A stretch of DNA of 64,000 nucleotides, taken from the NCBI RefSeq assembly GCF_913773995.1, contig NZ_CAJYES010000011.1, positions 1 through 64,000 of the forward strand. The letters run 5' to 3'. This document shows positions 8,361 through 17,073 of this stretch, one piece after another. How positions within the stretch are numbered: the first letter of the stretch is position 1; the number at the start of each line of letters is the position of its first letter. The notes beneath the pieces were generated by a model. That model made no database searches. It saw only the letters and a program-made list of their open reading frames with translations, and was not told the DNA's origin. The position numbers were made by a program, and so were the translations under genes. This DNA is from an uncultured Pseudacidovorax sp. (GTDB taxonomy: Bacteria > Pseudomonadota > Gammaproteobacteria > Burkholderiales > Burkholderiaceae_C).

Positions 8361-8384
8361 CATCCCTTCTTCGTCGAAGGGATG
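8361..8384. repeat. Perfect 9-bp hairpin between the kinase fragment and the Usp gene
   Basis: CATCCCTTC-TTCGTC-GAAGGGATG, 9-bp arms with a 6-nt loop, lies 43 bp after the kinase-fragment stop and 70 bp before the Usp start. There is no following T-run, so it is either the terminator remnant of the old kinase operon or a 5' structure of the stress-protein mRNA. Confidence 0.5.
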
Positions 8385-8453
8385 CGTCCGTTCCGCCTTG
8401 TGCGCCGACGCGGCGAGACGCTCGTGCCGTCGGCGCGTGCGAGACGCGCAACC

Positions 8454-9278
8454 ATGTCGACCCTACCCCGATCCATCCTCGTCCACCTCGACAGCTCGCC
8501 GCACGGCGCCGCGCGGCTGAGACTCTCGGCGGAGCTCGCGCAGGCCTTCGATGCGCACTGCCATGCGCTCCCGTGCATCCTCAGCGCGTACGAGCGCTAC
8601 CCCTACGCCATGGATTTCACCGGTGCGGCGCTGTCGTCGCTCCAGACCCTGGATCGGGAGGCGCTCGACCGGGCCCGGACGACCTTCGACACCGTGGCCG
8701 CCGACTCGGACCGCATCAGCTGGCTGTCGCCGCGCGGCAGCACGCCCTGGGCCTTCGCGCAGTGCGCGCTGTTCCACGACCTGGTGGTGCTGGGTCAGCG
8801 CGATCCGTCCGATCCGCAGGTGGACGAGGTTTCCGCCGGCTTTGCCAGCGCCGTGATGATCGCGAGCGGCAAGCCCACGCTGATGGTGCCGTGGGCGGGC
8901 CGCTTCGACATCCTGGGCCGGCGCGTGCTGGTGGCCTGGCGGCCGACGCGGGAGTGCGCCAGGGCCGTCTCAGCGGCCATCCCTTGGATGCGGCTTGCGC
9001 GGGGCGTCGACCTGGTGTCGTATTCGGACGCCGCCCTGCAGGGGCTGGCGCCGTTGAAGGAGCTCCTGCAACAGCACGGCATCGACGCCGTTGTGCATGA
9101 CGGCGGGCGCGAGCACGGCGACGCGGCCGAGCGGCTGCTGTCGCTCGCTGCGGATCTGGGCTCCGGGCTGCTGGTCATGGGTTGCTGGGGCCACAGTCGC
9201 GTTCACGAGTGGGCGACGGGCGGCATGACACGCAGCGTGCTGGCGTCGATGACCGTGCCGGTGTTGATGGTGCACTGA
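8454..9278 (+). CDS. Tandem-domain universal stress protein (UspA family)
   Basis: A 274-residue protein with two Usp domains. The first begins SILVHLDSS after the start; the second begins RRVLVAWRPTRE near the middle. The C-terminus has the nucleotide-binding pattern G-x2-G-x9-G-(S/T) (GCWGHSRVHEWATGGMTRS). The first domain has a weaker loop, so probably only the second binds ATP. The ATG at 8454 gives the normal N-terminus; an in-frame ATG at 8382 lies inside the upstream hairpin. Usp proteins act in the cytoplasm in stress survival. The M16 peptidase gene converges on it from the right. Confidence 0.85.
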   Translation: MSTLPRSILVHLDSSPHGAARLRLSAELAQAFDAHCHALPCILSAYERYPYAMDFTGAALSSLQTLDREALDRARTTFDTVAADSDRISWLSPRGSTPWAFAQCALFHDLVVLGQRDPSDPQVDEVSAGFASAVMIASGKPTLMVPWAGRFDILGRRVLVAWRPTRECARAVSAAIPWMRLARGVDLVSYSDAALQGLAPLKELLQQHGIDAVVHDGGREHGDAAERLLSLAADLGSGLLVMGCWGHSRVHEWATGGMTRSVLASMTVPVLMVH

Positions 9279-9325
9279 CGGGCGACTCACGCCGGGCGCA
9301 GGCGCCGGCTCCGTGCAGCCTGCGT

Positions 9326-10654
9326 CTACCCTCGCGGCAGCGCGCCCAGGCGGGCCGACAGCGCCCTGGCCTGCCGCGCCGTCGCGCCCTTGCCCGTGAT
9401 CGCCACCGCCGGCGCATGCGCCAGCATGCCCTCGAACACGGCGCGCACTTCATGGGCACCGATGTCCTCGATCAGCGCCAGCGCCTCGTCCATGGGCATC
9501 ACGGTGCCGGTGGCCAGCAGCTCTTCCACCGCCTGCTCCATCGTGCCGTAGGTGCGTTCGGCGGTGCGCACGCGCGACACGGTCAGCTGGTTGCGGGCGC
9601 GCTCCAGGTGCACCGGGTCGATGGCAGCCGCATGCGCGCGCAGCAGATCGCCGGTGGCCGCGACCAGCGCGTCCAGCTTGTCCGGCGTGGTCACGGCACT
9701 GACCACGAAGTTGGCCCAGCGGTCGCCCTTGTCGATGCTGGCGTCCACGGTGTAGGCCAGGCCCAGCTTCTCGCGGATGGTGTCCGACAGCGGGGACGAC
9801 ATGCCGTTGCCGAGCAGGTTGGCGGCCAGCTGGGCCGTGAGGCGCCAGCGTGTCTGCGCCACCGCCTTCGGGTCCGAGGGCGCGATGGGATAGGCGATGT
9901 TCACGAACACCTGCGACACCTGCGTGAAGCGCCGCGCCAGGGCCTGGCCGACGTAGGCGGCAGGCGCAGGCGCCTGCGTCGCTGGTGCAGCGGGTGACGC
10001 CGGCATGGCGCCGAAGAGTTCTTCCGCCAGCGCCATCCAGCCTTCGACGTCGAAGTGGCCGGCGGCGGCCACGACGGTCTTGCCGGCCACGTAATGCGCC
10101 TGCACATGGCGCACGAGATCGTCACGGCGGAAGCCTTCGATGTTCTCCAGGGTGCCGATCACCGGCATGCCCATCGGGGCATCACCCCAGATCGCGCGGT
10201 CAAGCAGGTCGTCGGCGCTGTCCTGGGGGTCCTCGTCGTACTCGATCGCCTCCTGCCGGATCACCTCCAGCTCGCGCTGCAGTTCGTCTTCGGGAAAGGT
10301 GCTGTTGAGCACGATGTCCGCCGTCATGCGAAGCAGGTCGTTCGCATGCCGGCCCAGGCCGGTCATGAAGTAGGCGGTGCTGTCCTTGCCGGTGAAGGCG
10401 TTGACGTCGGCGCCCAGGCGCTCGGCGTCGAGGTTGATGGCCTGCACGGAACGCGTGGCCGTGCCCTTGAAGGCCATGTGCTCCAGCACATGGCTGATGC
10501 CGTTGGTGGCCGGCGTCTCATCGCGCGAACCAACGCGCAGGAAGACGCCGACGCTGGCGCTTTGCACCTGCGGCATGGGCACGGCGAGCAGGCGCACGCC
10601 GTTGGGCAAGGTGCGAAGGACGGCAACCGCGTGCGAGCCGGAGATCGACGCCAT
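9326..10654 (-). CDS. M16-family zinc peptidase (mitochondrial-processing-peptidase-like)
   Basis: A 442-residue protein with the inverted zinc motif HVLEH (H55, E58, H59) and a distal Glu 76 residues later (E135, in VIRQEAIEY), the M16 arrangement HxxEH-x76-E. The ERLGADVNAFTGKDSTAY segment is typical of the M16B processing-peptidase-like subgroup. The C-terminal half is the usual inactive M16 repeat. No signal peptide is evident. The XRE gene ends 3 bp before it on the same strand, so the two probably share a transcript. Confidence 0.88.
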   Translation of the reverse strand: MASISGSHAVAVLRTLPNGVRLLAVPMPQVQSASVGVFLRVGSRDETPATNGISHVLEHMAFKGTATRSVQAINLDAERLGADVNAFTGKDSTAYFMTGLGRHANDLLRMTADIVLNSTFPEDELQRELEVIRQEAIEYDEDPQDSADDLLDRAIWGDAPMGMPVIGTLENIEGFRRDDLVRHVQAHYVAGKTVVAAAGHFDVEGWMALAEELFGAMPASPAAPATQAPAPAAYVGQALARRFTQVSQVFVNIAYPIAPSDPKAVAQTRWRLTAQLAANLLGNGMSSPLSDTIREKLGLAYTVDASIDKGDRWANFVVSAVTTPDKLDALVAATGDLLRAHAAAIDPVHLERARNQLTVSRVRTAERTYGTMEQAVEELLATGTVMPMDEALALIEDIGAHEVRAVFEGMLAHAPAVAITGKGATARQARALSARLGALPRG

Positions 10655-10657
10655 CGT

Positions 10658-10936
10658 TCAGCGGTTCTGCGGTGGCTGCGGCTGCACGCCGATGCCGTAC
10701 AGCGCCAGCAGGCCGACCATGTGGCCGACGGAGACGCCCGGCTCGCCGGACTCGATGCGGCCGATGGTCTGCACGTGCACGCCCAGGCGCGCGGCCGCAG
10801 CGGCCTGGCCTTCGCCGGCGGCCAGCCGCGCCGCCTTGGCGGCGGCGCCGAGGGCCTGGATGGTTTGGAGGGCGTCGTCGCCGATGTCGGTGGAAATGCG
10901 CTTGCCTTGGGCCATCCCGGGATTGTCGTCGGCCAC
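10658..10936 (-). CDS. Small XRE-family HTH regulator
   Basis: A 92-residue protein that is mostly one lambda-repressor-like HTH. After an N-terminal lead, KAARLAAGEGQAAAAARLGV and the recognition-helix region VHVQTIGRIESGEPGVSV carry the Xre pattern, followed by the closing helix MVGLLALYGIGV. It precedes the M16 peptidase gene by 3 bp and may control that transcript. No ligand or partner domain is present. Confidence 0.75.
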   Translation of the reverse strand: MADDNPGMAQGKRISTDIGDDALQTIQALGAAAKAARLAAGEGQAAAAARLGVHVQTIGRIESGEPGVSVGHMVGLLALYGIGVQPQPPQNR

Positions 10937-10996
10937 GCGATGGCCCCGGGCGCCTGAGGTCAGCTCGACGCCGCGCCTGCGTTGACGAACTGACGG

Positions 10997-11218
10997 TCAG
11001 CCGCCAGCCTTGTCGACCTGATCATCGTTGGTCGAGGCCCGCGTGCCCTTGAGATGCATCTCGACGTCGGGCGCCTTGTCGCCAACGGCGGACACGGCCT
11101 CCTTCAGCTGTGCGGCGGTCACGTCGAACTTGCGCTCCCACTTCTGAAGGGATTCCTGGGAGTTCACGTCGATGCGCTCGATGCCGTCGCCGCGGGTGGA
11201 GTCGGTGGATGGGGTCAT
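10997..11218 (-). CDS. DUF3606 protein
   Basis: A 73-residue acidic/basic protein matching the DUF3606 pattern: ERIDVNSQESLQKWERKFDVTAAQLKEAV then VGDKAPDVEMHLKG. Family members are small, of unknown role, and often encoded near stress genes. The ATG at 11218 was chosen because GGAGACC lies just upstream; an open frame extending to 11296 has no such site. It faces away from the SDR/GH15 operon. Confidence 0.75.
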   Translation of the reverse strand: MTPSTDSTRGDGIERIDVNSQESLQKWERKFDVTAAQLKEAVSAVGDKAPDVEMHLKGTRASTNDDQVDKAGG

Positions 11219-11530
11219 GGTGAGGGTCTCCAATAAAAAACAGCGGGTCATGTTGGAGTGCGCGTTGCGGCTCGCCTGTAGGCTGTTGCCGCTCACAGTC
11301 GCGGGCGATGCCGGCCTTCACACCAGTGGTTCAGAGAGAAGCGTCGTCCGACAGACCCGGGCGTTCCGGACTGAGCCCAGCCTCCCGTCAGCCGATCATC
11401 CATCCCGGCGCTCAGGCGCTGTCTCCCTCGTCCGACGTCCACTTCAAGGCGCCGATGCCCCAATCGCATGGCGCCGGCAGCCCGGCGCTGCGGCCCCCGA
11501 ACCCGCGGGCTGTGTCGACCAGGGAAACGC
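11219..11530. other. Divergent intergenic region between DUF3606 and SDR genes
   Basis: The 312-bp region carries the ribosome-binding sites for the DUF3606 gene (GGAGACC on the minus strand) and the SDR gene (AGGGAAA, about 11521). It should hold both promoters, but no -35/-10 pair stands out. Open frames through it look like read-through of high-GC DNA; no gene is supported. Confidence 0.5.
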
Positions 11531-12316
11531 ATGGACCTCCATCTCGAACAGAAGCGCGTACTCGTGACCGGCGGCAGTTCCGGCCTTGGCGCTGCCATCG
11601 TCAAGGCGTTCGCGGACGCCGGCGCTCGCGTGGCCATCAACTACCGCTCCAAGCCAGACGCAGCGGAGGCGCTGGCCGATGCCTGCCGTCACACGGCGGC
11701 CGGTCGGCCGATCACGGTGCATGCCGACATCGCCGACGCGCAGGCCGTGGACGGCATGTTCGAGGCGCTCGACCAGGCGTGGAGCGGCATCGATGTCCTG
11801 GTCAACAACGCCGGCATCGACGGCGAGCATGCCCTGGCCTGGGAAGCCGATGCGCAGGCCTGGGGCCGCGTGATCGACGTCAACCTCAAGGGCGCCTTCC
11901 TGTGCGCGCACCATGCGCTGCGTCGCATGGTGCCGCAGAAGTCGGGCGTGATCCTCAACACGACCAGCGTGCACGAGACCATCGCCTGGAGCGGCTACAG
12001 CGCCTACTGCGCGAGCAAGGCCGGCCTCACGATGATGGGCCGTACCTTGGCGCAGGAGGCCGCACCGCACGGCGTGCGCGTGCTCAGCCTGGCGCCCGGC
12101 GCCATCCGGACGCCCATCAACCGCGATGTGTGGGAGAACCCTGCAAGCCACGCCGACCTGCTGCGCAAGATTCCTCTTGGACGCATGGGCGAGCCGGAGG
12201 ACATCGCCGACATGGCGGTGGTGCTTGCATCGCATGCGGCGCGCTACATGACCGGCACCACCGTGTTCGTGGACGGTGGCATGACCGACTACCCCGACTT
12301 CGCACACGGCGGATGA
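11531..12316 (+). CDS. Short-chain dehydrogenase, glucose 1-dehydrogenase-like SDR
   Basis: A 261-residue classical SDR: cofactor loop TGGSSGLG near residue 12, NNAG motif, catalytic Ser in LNTTSVHE, and YCASK (YxxxK). The VHE after the Ser and the ending GTTVFVDGGMTDYPDF resemble bacterial glucose 1-dehydrogenases. Residue Arg in NYRSK suggests NADP(H) preference, which is inference. The start follows AGGGAAACGC. Its stop overlaps the next gene's ATG by 4 bp (ATGA), coupling it to the GH15 glycosidase; release and oxidation of glucose by the pair would make sense. Confidence 0.87.
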   Translation: MDLHLEQKRVLVTGGSSGLGAAIVKAFADAGARVAINYRSKPDAAEALADACRHTAAGRPITVHADIADAQAVDGMFEALDQAWSGIDVLVNNAGIDGEHALAWEADAQAWGRVIDVNLKGAFLCAHHALRRMVPQKSGVILNTTSVHETIAWSGYSAYCASKAGLTMMGRTLAQEAAPHGVRVLSLAPGAIRTPINRDVWENPASHADLLRKIPLGRMGEPEDIADMAVVLASHAARYMTGTTVFVDGGMTDYPDFAHGG

Positions 12317-14214
12317 ACGCGCCGCGTCCAACCCCTCTCCCTCGCACCGCGGTGACCGAGGGCGAAGGTGCCGTGCCCGCCGCGCCCTCGCGCCGGATCG
12401 AGGACTATGCCCTCATCGGCAACATGCTGTCGGCCGCGCTGGTCGGGCGAGACGGCTCCATGGACTGGCTGTGCCTGCCGCGTTTCGACTCGCCCGCCTG
12501 CTTCGCCGCCCTGTTGGGCGATGAGCGTCATGGCCGCTGGCGAGTGGCACCTGCGGCCAGCGAGGTCCAGGTAAGCCGGCGCTACCTGGCCGATTCGGCG
12601 GTGCTGGAGACACGCTTTCAGACCGCCACCGGCGTGGTCACGCTCACCGACTTCATGCCGCGCAATGATGAGGACCCAGCGCATGTCGATGTGGTGCGCA
12701 TCGTGGCGGGTGTCGAAGGCGAAGTGGAGATGCAGTTTGATCTCACGGTCCGTTTCGCCCACGGTTGCACGGTGCCCTGGGTGCAGCGCAAGGACTATGG
12801 CCTCGGCATGGTCGCGGGCCCGGACGCCATCGAGCTGCATGCCGACCTGCCGCTGGAGGGGCACGGCATGAGCACCCGGGCGCGCTTCACCGTGCGCGCC
12901 GGTGACCGCGTCCCGATGACGCTGGCCTACCACCCCTCCAACCGCCGGCCGCACTTCGTGGAGGACCGGGACGAATCGCTGGAGCGCACGGTGCTCTGGT
13001 GGCACGACTGGGTGAGCCGCGCCACCCTGCCGCCGATGCCGCCAGCCTGGCGCAGCGCCGTGGTGCGCTCGCTCATCACCCTCAAGCTGCTGACCTATGC
13101 GCCGACCGGCGCCATCGTCGCGGCGCCGACCACCTCCTTGCCCGAGGCCATCGGCGGCCCGCGAAACTGGGACTACCGCTATTGCTGGGTGCGCGATTCC
13201 GCCCTCACCCTGTACGCATTGCTCAATGCCGGCTACCGCGAGGAGGCACAGCACTGGCGCCAGTGGCTGATGCGCGCCGTGGCCGGCTCGCCGAACCAGC
13301 TGCAGATCATGTACGGTATCGGCGGCGAACGCTGGTTGCCCGAATACGAGCTGCCCTGGCTGCCCGGCTTCGAGGGAAGCCGCCCGGTGCGCGTGGGCAA
13401 CGGCGCAGCGGGCCAGATGCAGATCGACGTCTATGGCGAGCTCATGGACACGCTGCACGCCGCACGCTGCGCCGAGCTTCAGCCCAATGCCGAAGGCTGG
13501 TCGATGCAGAAGTCGCTGCTCGCGCATCTGGAGACGGTCTGGCGCGAGCCGGACCAGGGCATCTGGGAAACACGTGGCCCGGCCCGCGCGTACACCCACT
13601 CGCGCCTGATGGCCTGGGTGGCCTTCGACCGCGCGGTGGCTGCGGTGGAACACCATGGCCGGGACGGCCCGGTCGAGCACTGGCGGGAGGTGCGCGATGC
13701 CATCCATGCCGACATCTGCGCGCACGGCTTCGACCCGAAGCTCGGCACCTTTGTGCAGTACTACGGCGGGCAGAGTCTGGATGCGGGCCTGCTGCTGATG
13801 CCCCAGGTGGGCTTTCTGCCGGCCACGGACCCGCGCGTGGCCGGCACCATCGCCGCCGTTGAGCTCGGGCTGATGAAGGACGGGCTGGTCCAGCGCTACT
13901 CCACCGGCGCCACCGACGATGGCGTGGGTGGTCGGGAAGGCGCCTTTCTGGCGTGCAGCTTCTGGCTGGCCGATGCCTATGTGCTGGCCGGGCGGCACCG
14001 CGATGCAGCCGCGCTCTTCGACCGGCTGCTGGCGCTGTGCAATGACGTCGGCCTTCTCTCGGAGGAATACGACATGCAGGCCGGCCGGCAACTGGGCAAC
14101 TTTCCGCAGGCCTTCTCCCACATCGGGCTGATCAACACGGCGCACAACCTGGCGACCGCGCAGGGGCCGGCGCGGCAGCGCGCCGCGCGGTCGGCACCGG
14201 GAGGCCGTGCTTAG
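12313..14214 (+). CDS. GH15-family glycoside hydrolase (glucoamylase/trehalase type)
   Basis: A 633-residue GH15 protein. The N-terminal beta-sandwich domain starts with IEDYALIGNMLSAALVGRDG and WLCLPRFDSPACFA. The catalytic (alpha/alpha)6 barrel shows GPRNWDYRYCWVRDSAL and, near the C-terminus, GLLSEEYD, whose Glu is the expected catalytic base. No signal peptide, so it is cytoplasmic and acts on internal alpha-glucans or trehalose. The ATG at 12313 overlaps the SDR stop; open frame further upstream is in the SDR's shadow. Beta- and actinobacterial homologues include trehalases, so that is a plausible specificity. Confidence 0.88.
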   Translation: MNAPRPTPLPRTAVTEGEGAVPAAPSRRIEDYALIGNMLSAALVGRDGSMDWLCLPRFDSPACFAALLGDERHGRWRVAPAASEVQVSRRYLADSAVLETRFQTATGVVTLTDFMPRNDEDPAHVDVVRIVAGVEGEVEMQFDLTVRFAHGCTVPWVQRKDYGLGMVAGPDAIELHADLPLEGHGMSTRARFTVRAGDRVPMTLAYHPSNRRPHFVEDRDESLERTVLWWHDWVSRATLPPMPPAWRSAVVRSLITLKLLTYAPTGAIVAAPTTSLPEAIGGPRNWDYRYCWVRDSALTLYALLNAGYREEAQHWRQWLMRAVAGSPNQLQIMYGIGGERWLPEYELPWLPGFEGSRPVRVGNGAAGQMQIDVYGELMDTLHAARCAELQPNAEGWSMQKSLLAHLETVWREPDQGIWETRGPARAYTHSRLMAWVAFDRAVAAVEHHGRDGPVEHWREVRDAIHADICAHGFDPKLGTFVQYYGGQSLDAGLLLMPQVGFLPATDPRVAGTIAAVELGLMKDGLVQRYSTGATDDGVGGREGAFLACSFWLADAYVLAGRHRDAAALFDRLLALCNDVGLLSEEYDMQAGRQLGNFPQAFSHIGLINTAHNLATAQGPARQRAARSAPGGRA

Positions 14215-14283
14215 AAGGTGTGAGTGAATCCGGCGTGGCCGAGCGGGCTGCGAAAACGCGGCCAATCAAGGCGCAAAGCGCAG

Positions 14284-14301
14284 CCATAGCTCGGGCTATG
14301 G
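14284..14301. repeat. Hairpin within a repeat-like intergenic element
   Basis: CCATAGC-TCGG-GCTATGG has perfect 7-bp arms and lies between the convergent GH15 and VOC genes. The surrounding stretch (about 14230-14330, including AAGGCGCAAAGCGCAGC before and GAGCATTTGCAACGCC after) looks like a dispersed Comamonadaceae intergenic element, from memory rather than comparison. It may also end transcription from both sides. Confidence 0.5.
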
Positions 14302-14372
14302 TGAGCATTTGCAACGCCGAGTGGGCGTGTTTTGGCAGGACGAGCGGACATGGCGGGTTCGCTCGCACCTTC

Positions 14373-15278
14373 TCAGTAGACGCCGTCGAAGTCCTCGCGC
14401 CCGCGCCGGTAGTTGACGTTGGTCAGCGCCGAGTCGCGGTTGACGAGCACTCGGCTGAACAGGGGGTGACGGGTGCTGCGCACCTCGTGCTCGACCTGGA
14501 AAAGACGACGGCCGTCCACGGGATCGCAGATCCATTCGAAGCGCCACTCGTGGGGAGCCTCGTCCCGCGTGAGGAGGCCATGCTCGCGCAACCAGGCATG
14601 CGGGCTGGCGAAGTCCGCCAGATAGATTAGGAAGTGGTGGCCGTCGTATTCGGCCGGCGGCGCGTCACGCTCGGTGAAGCGCAGGGTCTGGAACAGGCCG
14701 GCGCGCACGATGGCCTGGCGGCCGTTCACTTGCGCGGGGGCCTCCATCACCTGGCTGTAGAAGCGCGCGATGCCCTCCGCGGTGCCCGGCGGCACGTCGA
14801 AGTCGATGTAGACCAGGCCGAGCTGCACGCCATCGAAGGCGTCGGAGGGGGCATGGCACCGAACCCGGGTGCCCCAGGGGCAGTGCAGGTCGATGCAGTC
14901 GGGCCCGTCCGTGGCGTCGAACTGCAGGGCGCGGCCGGGTGCCACACGCTGCATCTCTGCCTGGGCGAAGCCGAGGCGTGCCCGCATGGCGTTTAGGTCC
15001 GGTACCACGAAGCCCAGCGTGCCTCGCAGCAGCTGAGACCGGGGCGCCGCGCCGCGGCTGGGCAGGTGCACCTGCGTGCGGCCGAAGTTGACCCACATGT
15101 TGTCCAGGCCCGTGAACAGGTAGGGGTCGCGCGTGCCGCCCAGCGCGGTCACGTAGAAGAGCGTGGCCAGGCGCTGGTCGTCCACGGTGGCGTTGTAGTG
15201 CTCCAGCAGCACGATGTTGCCAATGCTGTCGGCGGCGCGGTCGGGGGCGCGGTCGGGGGCGCGGTCGGGGGCGGTCAT
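14373..15278 (-). CDS. VOC-superfamily (glyoxalase/dioxygenase-fold) protein
   Basis: A 301-residue protein with two VOC modules: SIGNIVLLEHYNATVDD with ATLFYVTALGG opens the first, and QLGLVYIDFDVPPGTAEGIA with RFYSQVMEAP opens the second. Metal-ligand positions cannot be assigned with certainty, though His in LLEHYN and Glu residues are candidates. The N-terminus carries three APDR repeats from a 12-bp tandem repeat. The ATG at 15278 follows the SMP-30 stop by 10 bp; an in-frame ATG at 15299 would overlap it. It is the last gene of an iclR-lactonase-VOC operon, so it probably acts on a catabolic intermediate. Confidence 0.78.
   Translation of the reverse strand: MTAPDRAPDRAPDRAADSIGNIVLLEHYNATVDDQRLATLFYVTALGGTRDPYLFTGLDNMWVNFGRTQVHLPSRGAAPRSQLLRGTLGFVVPDLNAMRARLGFAQAEMQRVAPGRALQFDATDGPDCIDLHCPWGTRVRCHAPSDAFDGVQLGLVYIDFDVPPGTAEGIARFYSQVMEAPAQVNGRQAIVRAGLFQTLRFTERDAPPAEYDGHHFLIYLADFASPHAWLREHGLLTRDEAPHEWRFEWICDPVDGRRLFQVEHEVRSTRHPLFSRVLVNRDSALTNVNYRRGREDFDGVY
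15237..15272. repeat. Three perfect 12-bp tandem repeats
   Basis: GCGGTCGGGGGC occurs three times head to tail, plus a partial fourth. It lies inside the 5' end of the VOC gene and encodes its DRAP/APDR repeats on the minus strand. The number of copies could vary by slippage without changing the frame. Confidence 0.85.
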
Positions 15279-15288
15279 CGTCGTGTTC

Positions 15289-16185
15289 TCAGTCGTCATG
15301 TGCCGGATGGGCGAAGCGGTGTTCGGGCAGGCCGGGCACGTCCACATCGATGGCCAGCACCGAGCCGGCCAGCGGTTCACGCAGCAGCTGCGCGCGATCC
15401 AGGAACTTGCGGGCGGTGGTGATGAACAGAGTGCGTCGCTCGTGGCCGCCCAGGCAGACGCAGGTGGGATTGCTGACCGGCAGCTCGACCACGCGGTCGA
15501 CCTTGCCGTCGGGCGTGAAGCGGATGACCTTGCCGGCCGCGAAGATCGCGTTCCAGACATGTCCTTGGGCGTCGACGCAGGCGCCGTCGGGCCGCCAGCG
15601 TTGCGCGCCATGGTCGACGAAGACGCGGCGGTTCGTGGCCGTGCCGGCGGCCGCGTCGAAGTCGAACTGCCAGGTCGTGAATCGGCGCGTGTCCGAGAAG
15701 TACAGTCGCCGCTGGTCGGGCGAGAAGGCCATGGTGTTCGACACGATCACGTCGCCGAACTGCCGGTGCACGGTGCCGTCGGCGTCGACGCGGTAGAACG
15801 CGCCGTGCGGTCGGTGCAGCTGGTTGTCCATGGTGCCCACCCAGAAGCGGCCCTGCGCGTCGCAGCGGCCGTCGTTGAGCCGGTTGTCCAGGGCGGCGTC
15901 TTCCACCTGGCAGAGCGGCTGCAGTTCTCCGCGGCCCATGTGGAACAGGTACAGCCCCAGGTCGATGCCCAACAGCACCACGGACGGATCGCGCGTCAGC
16001 GCGAGCGAGCCGACGAAGCGCTGCGTGAAGGCGTGGCTGTCGTGGCGGCCGCTCTCCGGATGAAAGCGCTGCAGCCTCCCGCCATCGATGTCCAGCCACA
16101 GCAGGGATTGCGTCGCTTCGCACCACAGGGGCGACTCGCCCAGGAGGTCGTGGGCAGGAACGATGCAGCGGATGTCGGTGCTCAT
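15289..16185 (-). CDS. SMP-30/gluconolactonase/LRE-like lactonase
   Basis: A 298-residue six-bladed beta-propeller. Metal ligands of the SMP-30 family are seen in order: Glu in LLGESPLW, Asn in NRLNDGRCD, Asn in VSNTMAFSPD and Asp in RPDGACVDAQGHVW. These enzymes open sugar lactones with one divalent cation. The ATG at 16185 follows GGAGCCC; an ATG four codons upstream lacks a good site. It lies 21 bp after the iclR gene and 10 bp before the VOC gene, so the product of the GMC oxidoreductase across the divergent promoter may be its lactone substrate. Confidence 0.85.
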   Translation of the reverse strand: MSTDIRCIVPAHDLLGESPLWCEATQSLLWLDIDGGRLQRFHPESGRHDSHAFTQRFVGSLALTRDPSVVLLGIDLGLYLFHMGRGELQPLCQVEDAALDNRLNDGRCDAQGRFWVGTMDNQLHRPHGAFYRVDADGTVHRQFGDVIVSNTMAFSPDQRRLYFSDTRRFTTWQFDFDAAAGTATNRRVFVDHGAQRWRPDGACVDAQGHVWNAIFAAGKVIRFTPDGKVDRVVELPVSNPTCVCLGGHERRTLFITTARKFLDRAQLLREPLAGSVLAIDVDVPGLPEHRFAHPAHDD

Positions 16186-16206
16186 GCAGGGCTCCATCTC
16201 AGGGGT

Positions 16207-17055
16207 TCATCGTGCGGCGCGCACGGTCTTGCGCGCTGGCGGCGGCGGCTTGTCGCCCACATTGCCCCAGGTGCCCAGGTTGGCCGACTTCAGCAGGGGG
16301 GAGGCGGCGCCGGTGGCGGCCAGTTCGTTCGCCGCGGCCAGCAGGGCCGGGCCGAAGCGGTTCATCTTGGCCGTGCTCAGCCGCAGCGACGGACCGGCGA
16401 TCACCAGCACGCCGGTGGCCGCTTCGCCCTGCCGCTGGACGGGCGCCGCCATCGAGCTCATGCCGGGCGCATACACGTCCTGGATGATGCTGAAGCCGCG
16501 CTTGCGATGCTCGTCGAGCATCTTGAGCAGTGCCCGTACCGAGGTGGGTGCATTGGGACCGAAGTTGCGCGGCGTGCCCAGGCCCTGACGGCTCACATGC
16601 CCGATGGCCAGGTCCTCCGGCAGCGTCATCAGCCAGGCATGGCCGGCCGCGCTGCAGGACAGCCGCAGGTCGATGCCCATGTCGGGGTCATAGAGCAGGC
16701 CCGAGCGCGCGCCCTGCGCCTTGGCGATGAGCGTCAGGCGCTCGCCGTCCACGATGGCGAGGCGGACCAGCTCCTCGGTGCTGCGGGCCAGCCGGTCGAT
16801 CACCGGCTGGGCGATGTCCACCACGCCGGACTTGCCGATGAAGTTCAGCCCCATGGCGGGCAGCCGCGTGGTGAGTGCGTAGTCGCCACGGGGCGTCTGC
16901 CGCACATAGCCGAAGCGCACCAGTTCCTGCAGCGTGCGATGGCAGCCACTGCGCAACTGGTTGAGCTCGGTCGCGATCTGGCCGAGGCTGACGCCGTCGG
17001 GATGGTCGACGAGGTATTCGAGGATGGCCAATGATTTTTCGAGGGCGCCGCTCAT
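16207..17055 (-). CDS. IclR-family regulator 1, controls the 14-21 kb catabolic cluster
   Basis: A 282-residue protein: winged HTH at the N-terminus (SLGQIATELNQLRSGCHRTLQELVRFGYV) and an IclR effector domain after it (SCSAAGHAWLMTLPED, RGFSIIQDVYAPGMSSMAAPV). The ATG at 17055 follows GGAGT. Frame upstream of it has no start signal. It is first in an operon with the lactonase and VOC genes and divergent from the GMC/TRAP genes, with paired palindromes between. It is strikingly similar to the IclR regulator at 58836-59618, so the two are recent paralogues or share a close origin. Confidence 0.88.
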   Translation of the reverse strand: MSGALEKSLAILEYLVDHPDGVSLGQIATELNQLRSGCHRTLQELVRFGYVRQTPRGDYALTTRLPAMGLNFIGKSGVVDIAQPVIDRLARSTEELVRLAIVDGERLTLIAKAQGARSGLLYDPDMGIDLRLSCSAAGHAWLMTLPEDLAIGHVSRQGLGTPRNFGPNAPTSVRALLKMLDEHRKRGFSIIQDVYAPGMSSMAAPVQRQGEAATGVLVIAGPSLRLSTAKMNRFGPALLAAANELAATGAASPLLKSANLGTWGNVGDKPPPPARKTVRAAR

Positions 17056-17073
17056 GCCACTCCTTCCGTGGAA

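Noticed and set aside
11308-12312. N-terminal 335 codons in frame with the GH15 gene
   Set aside because: They overlap the SDR gene in another frame and have no family motifs. GH15 homology begins after the ATG at 12313, which overlaps the SDR stop.
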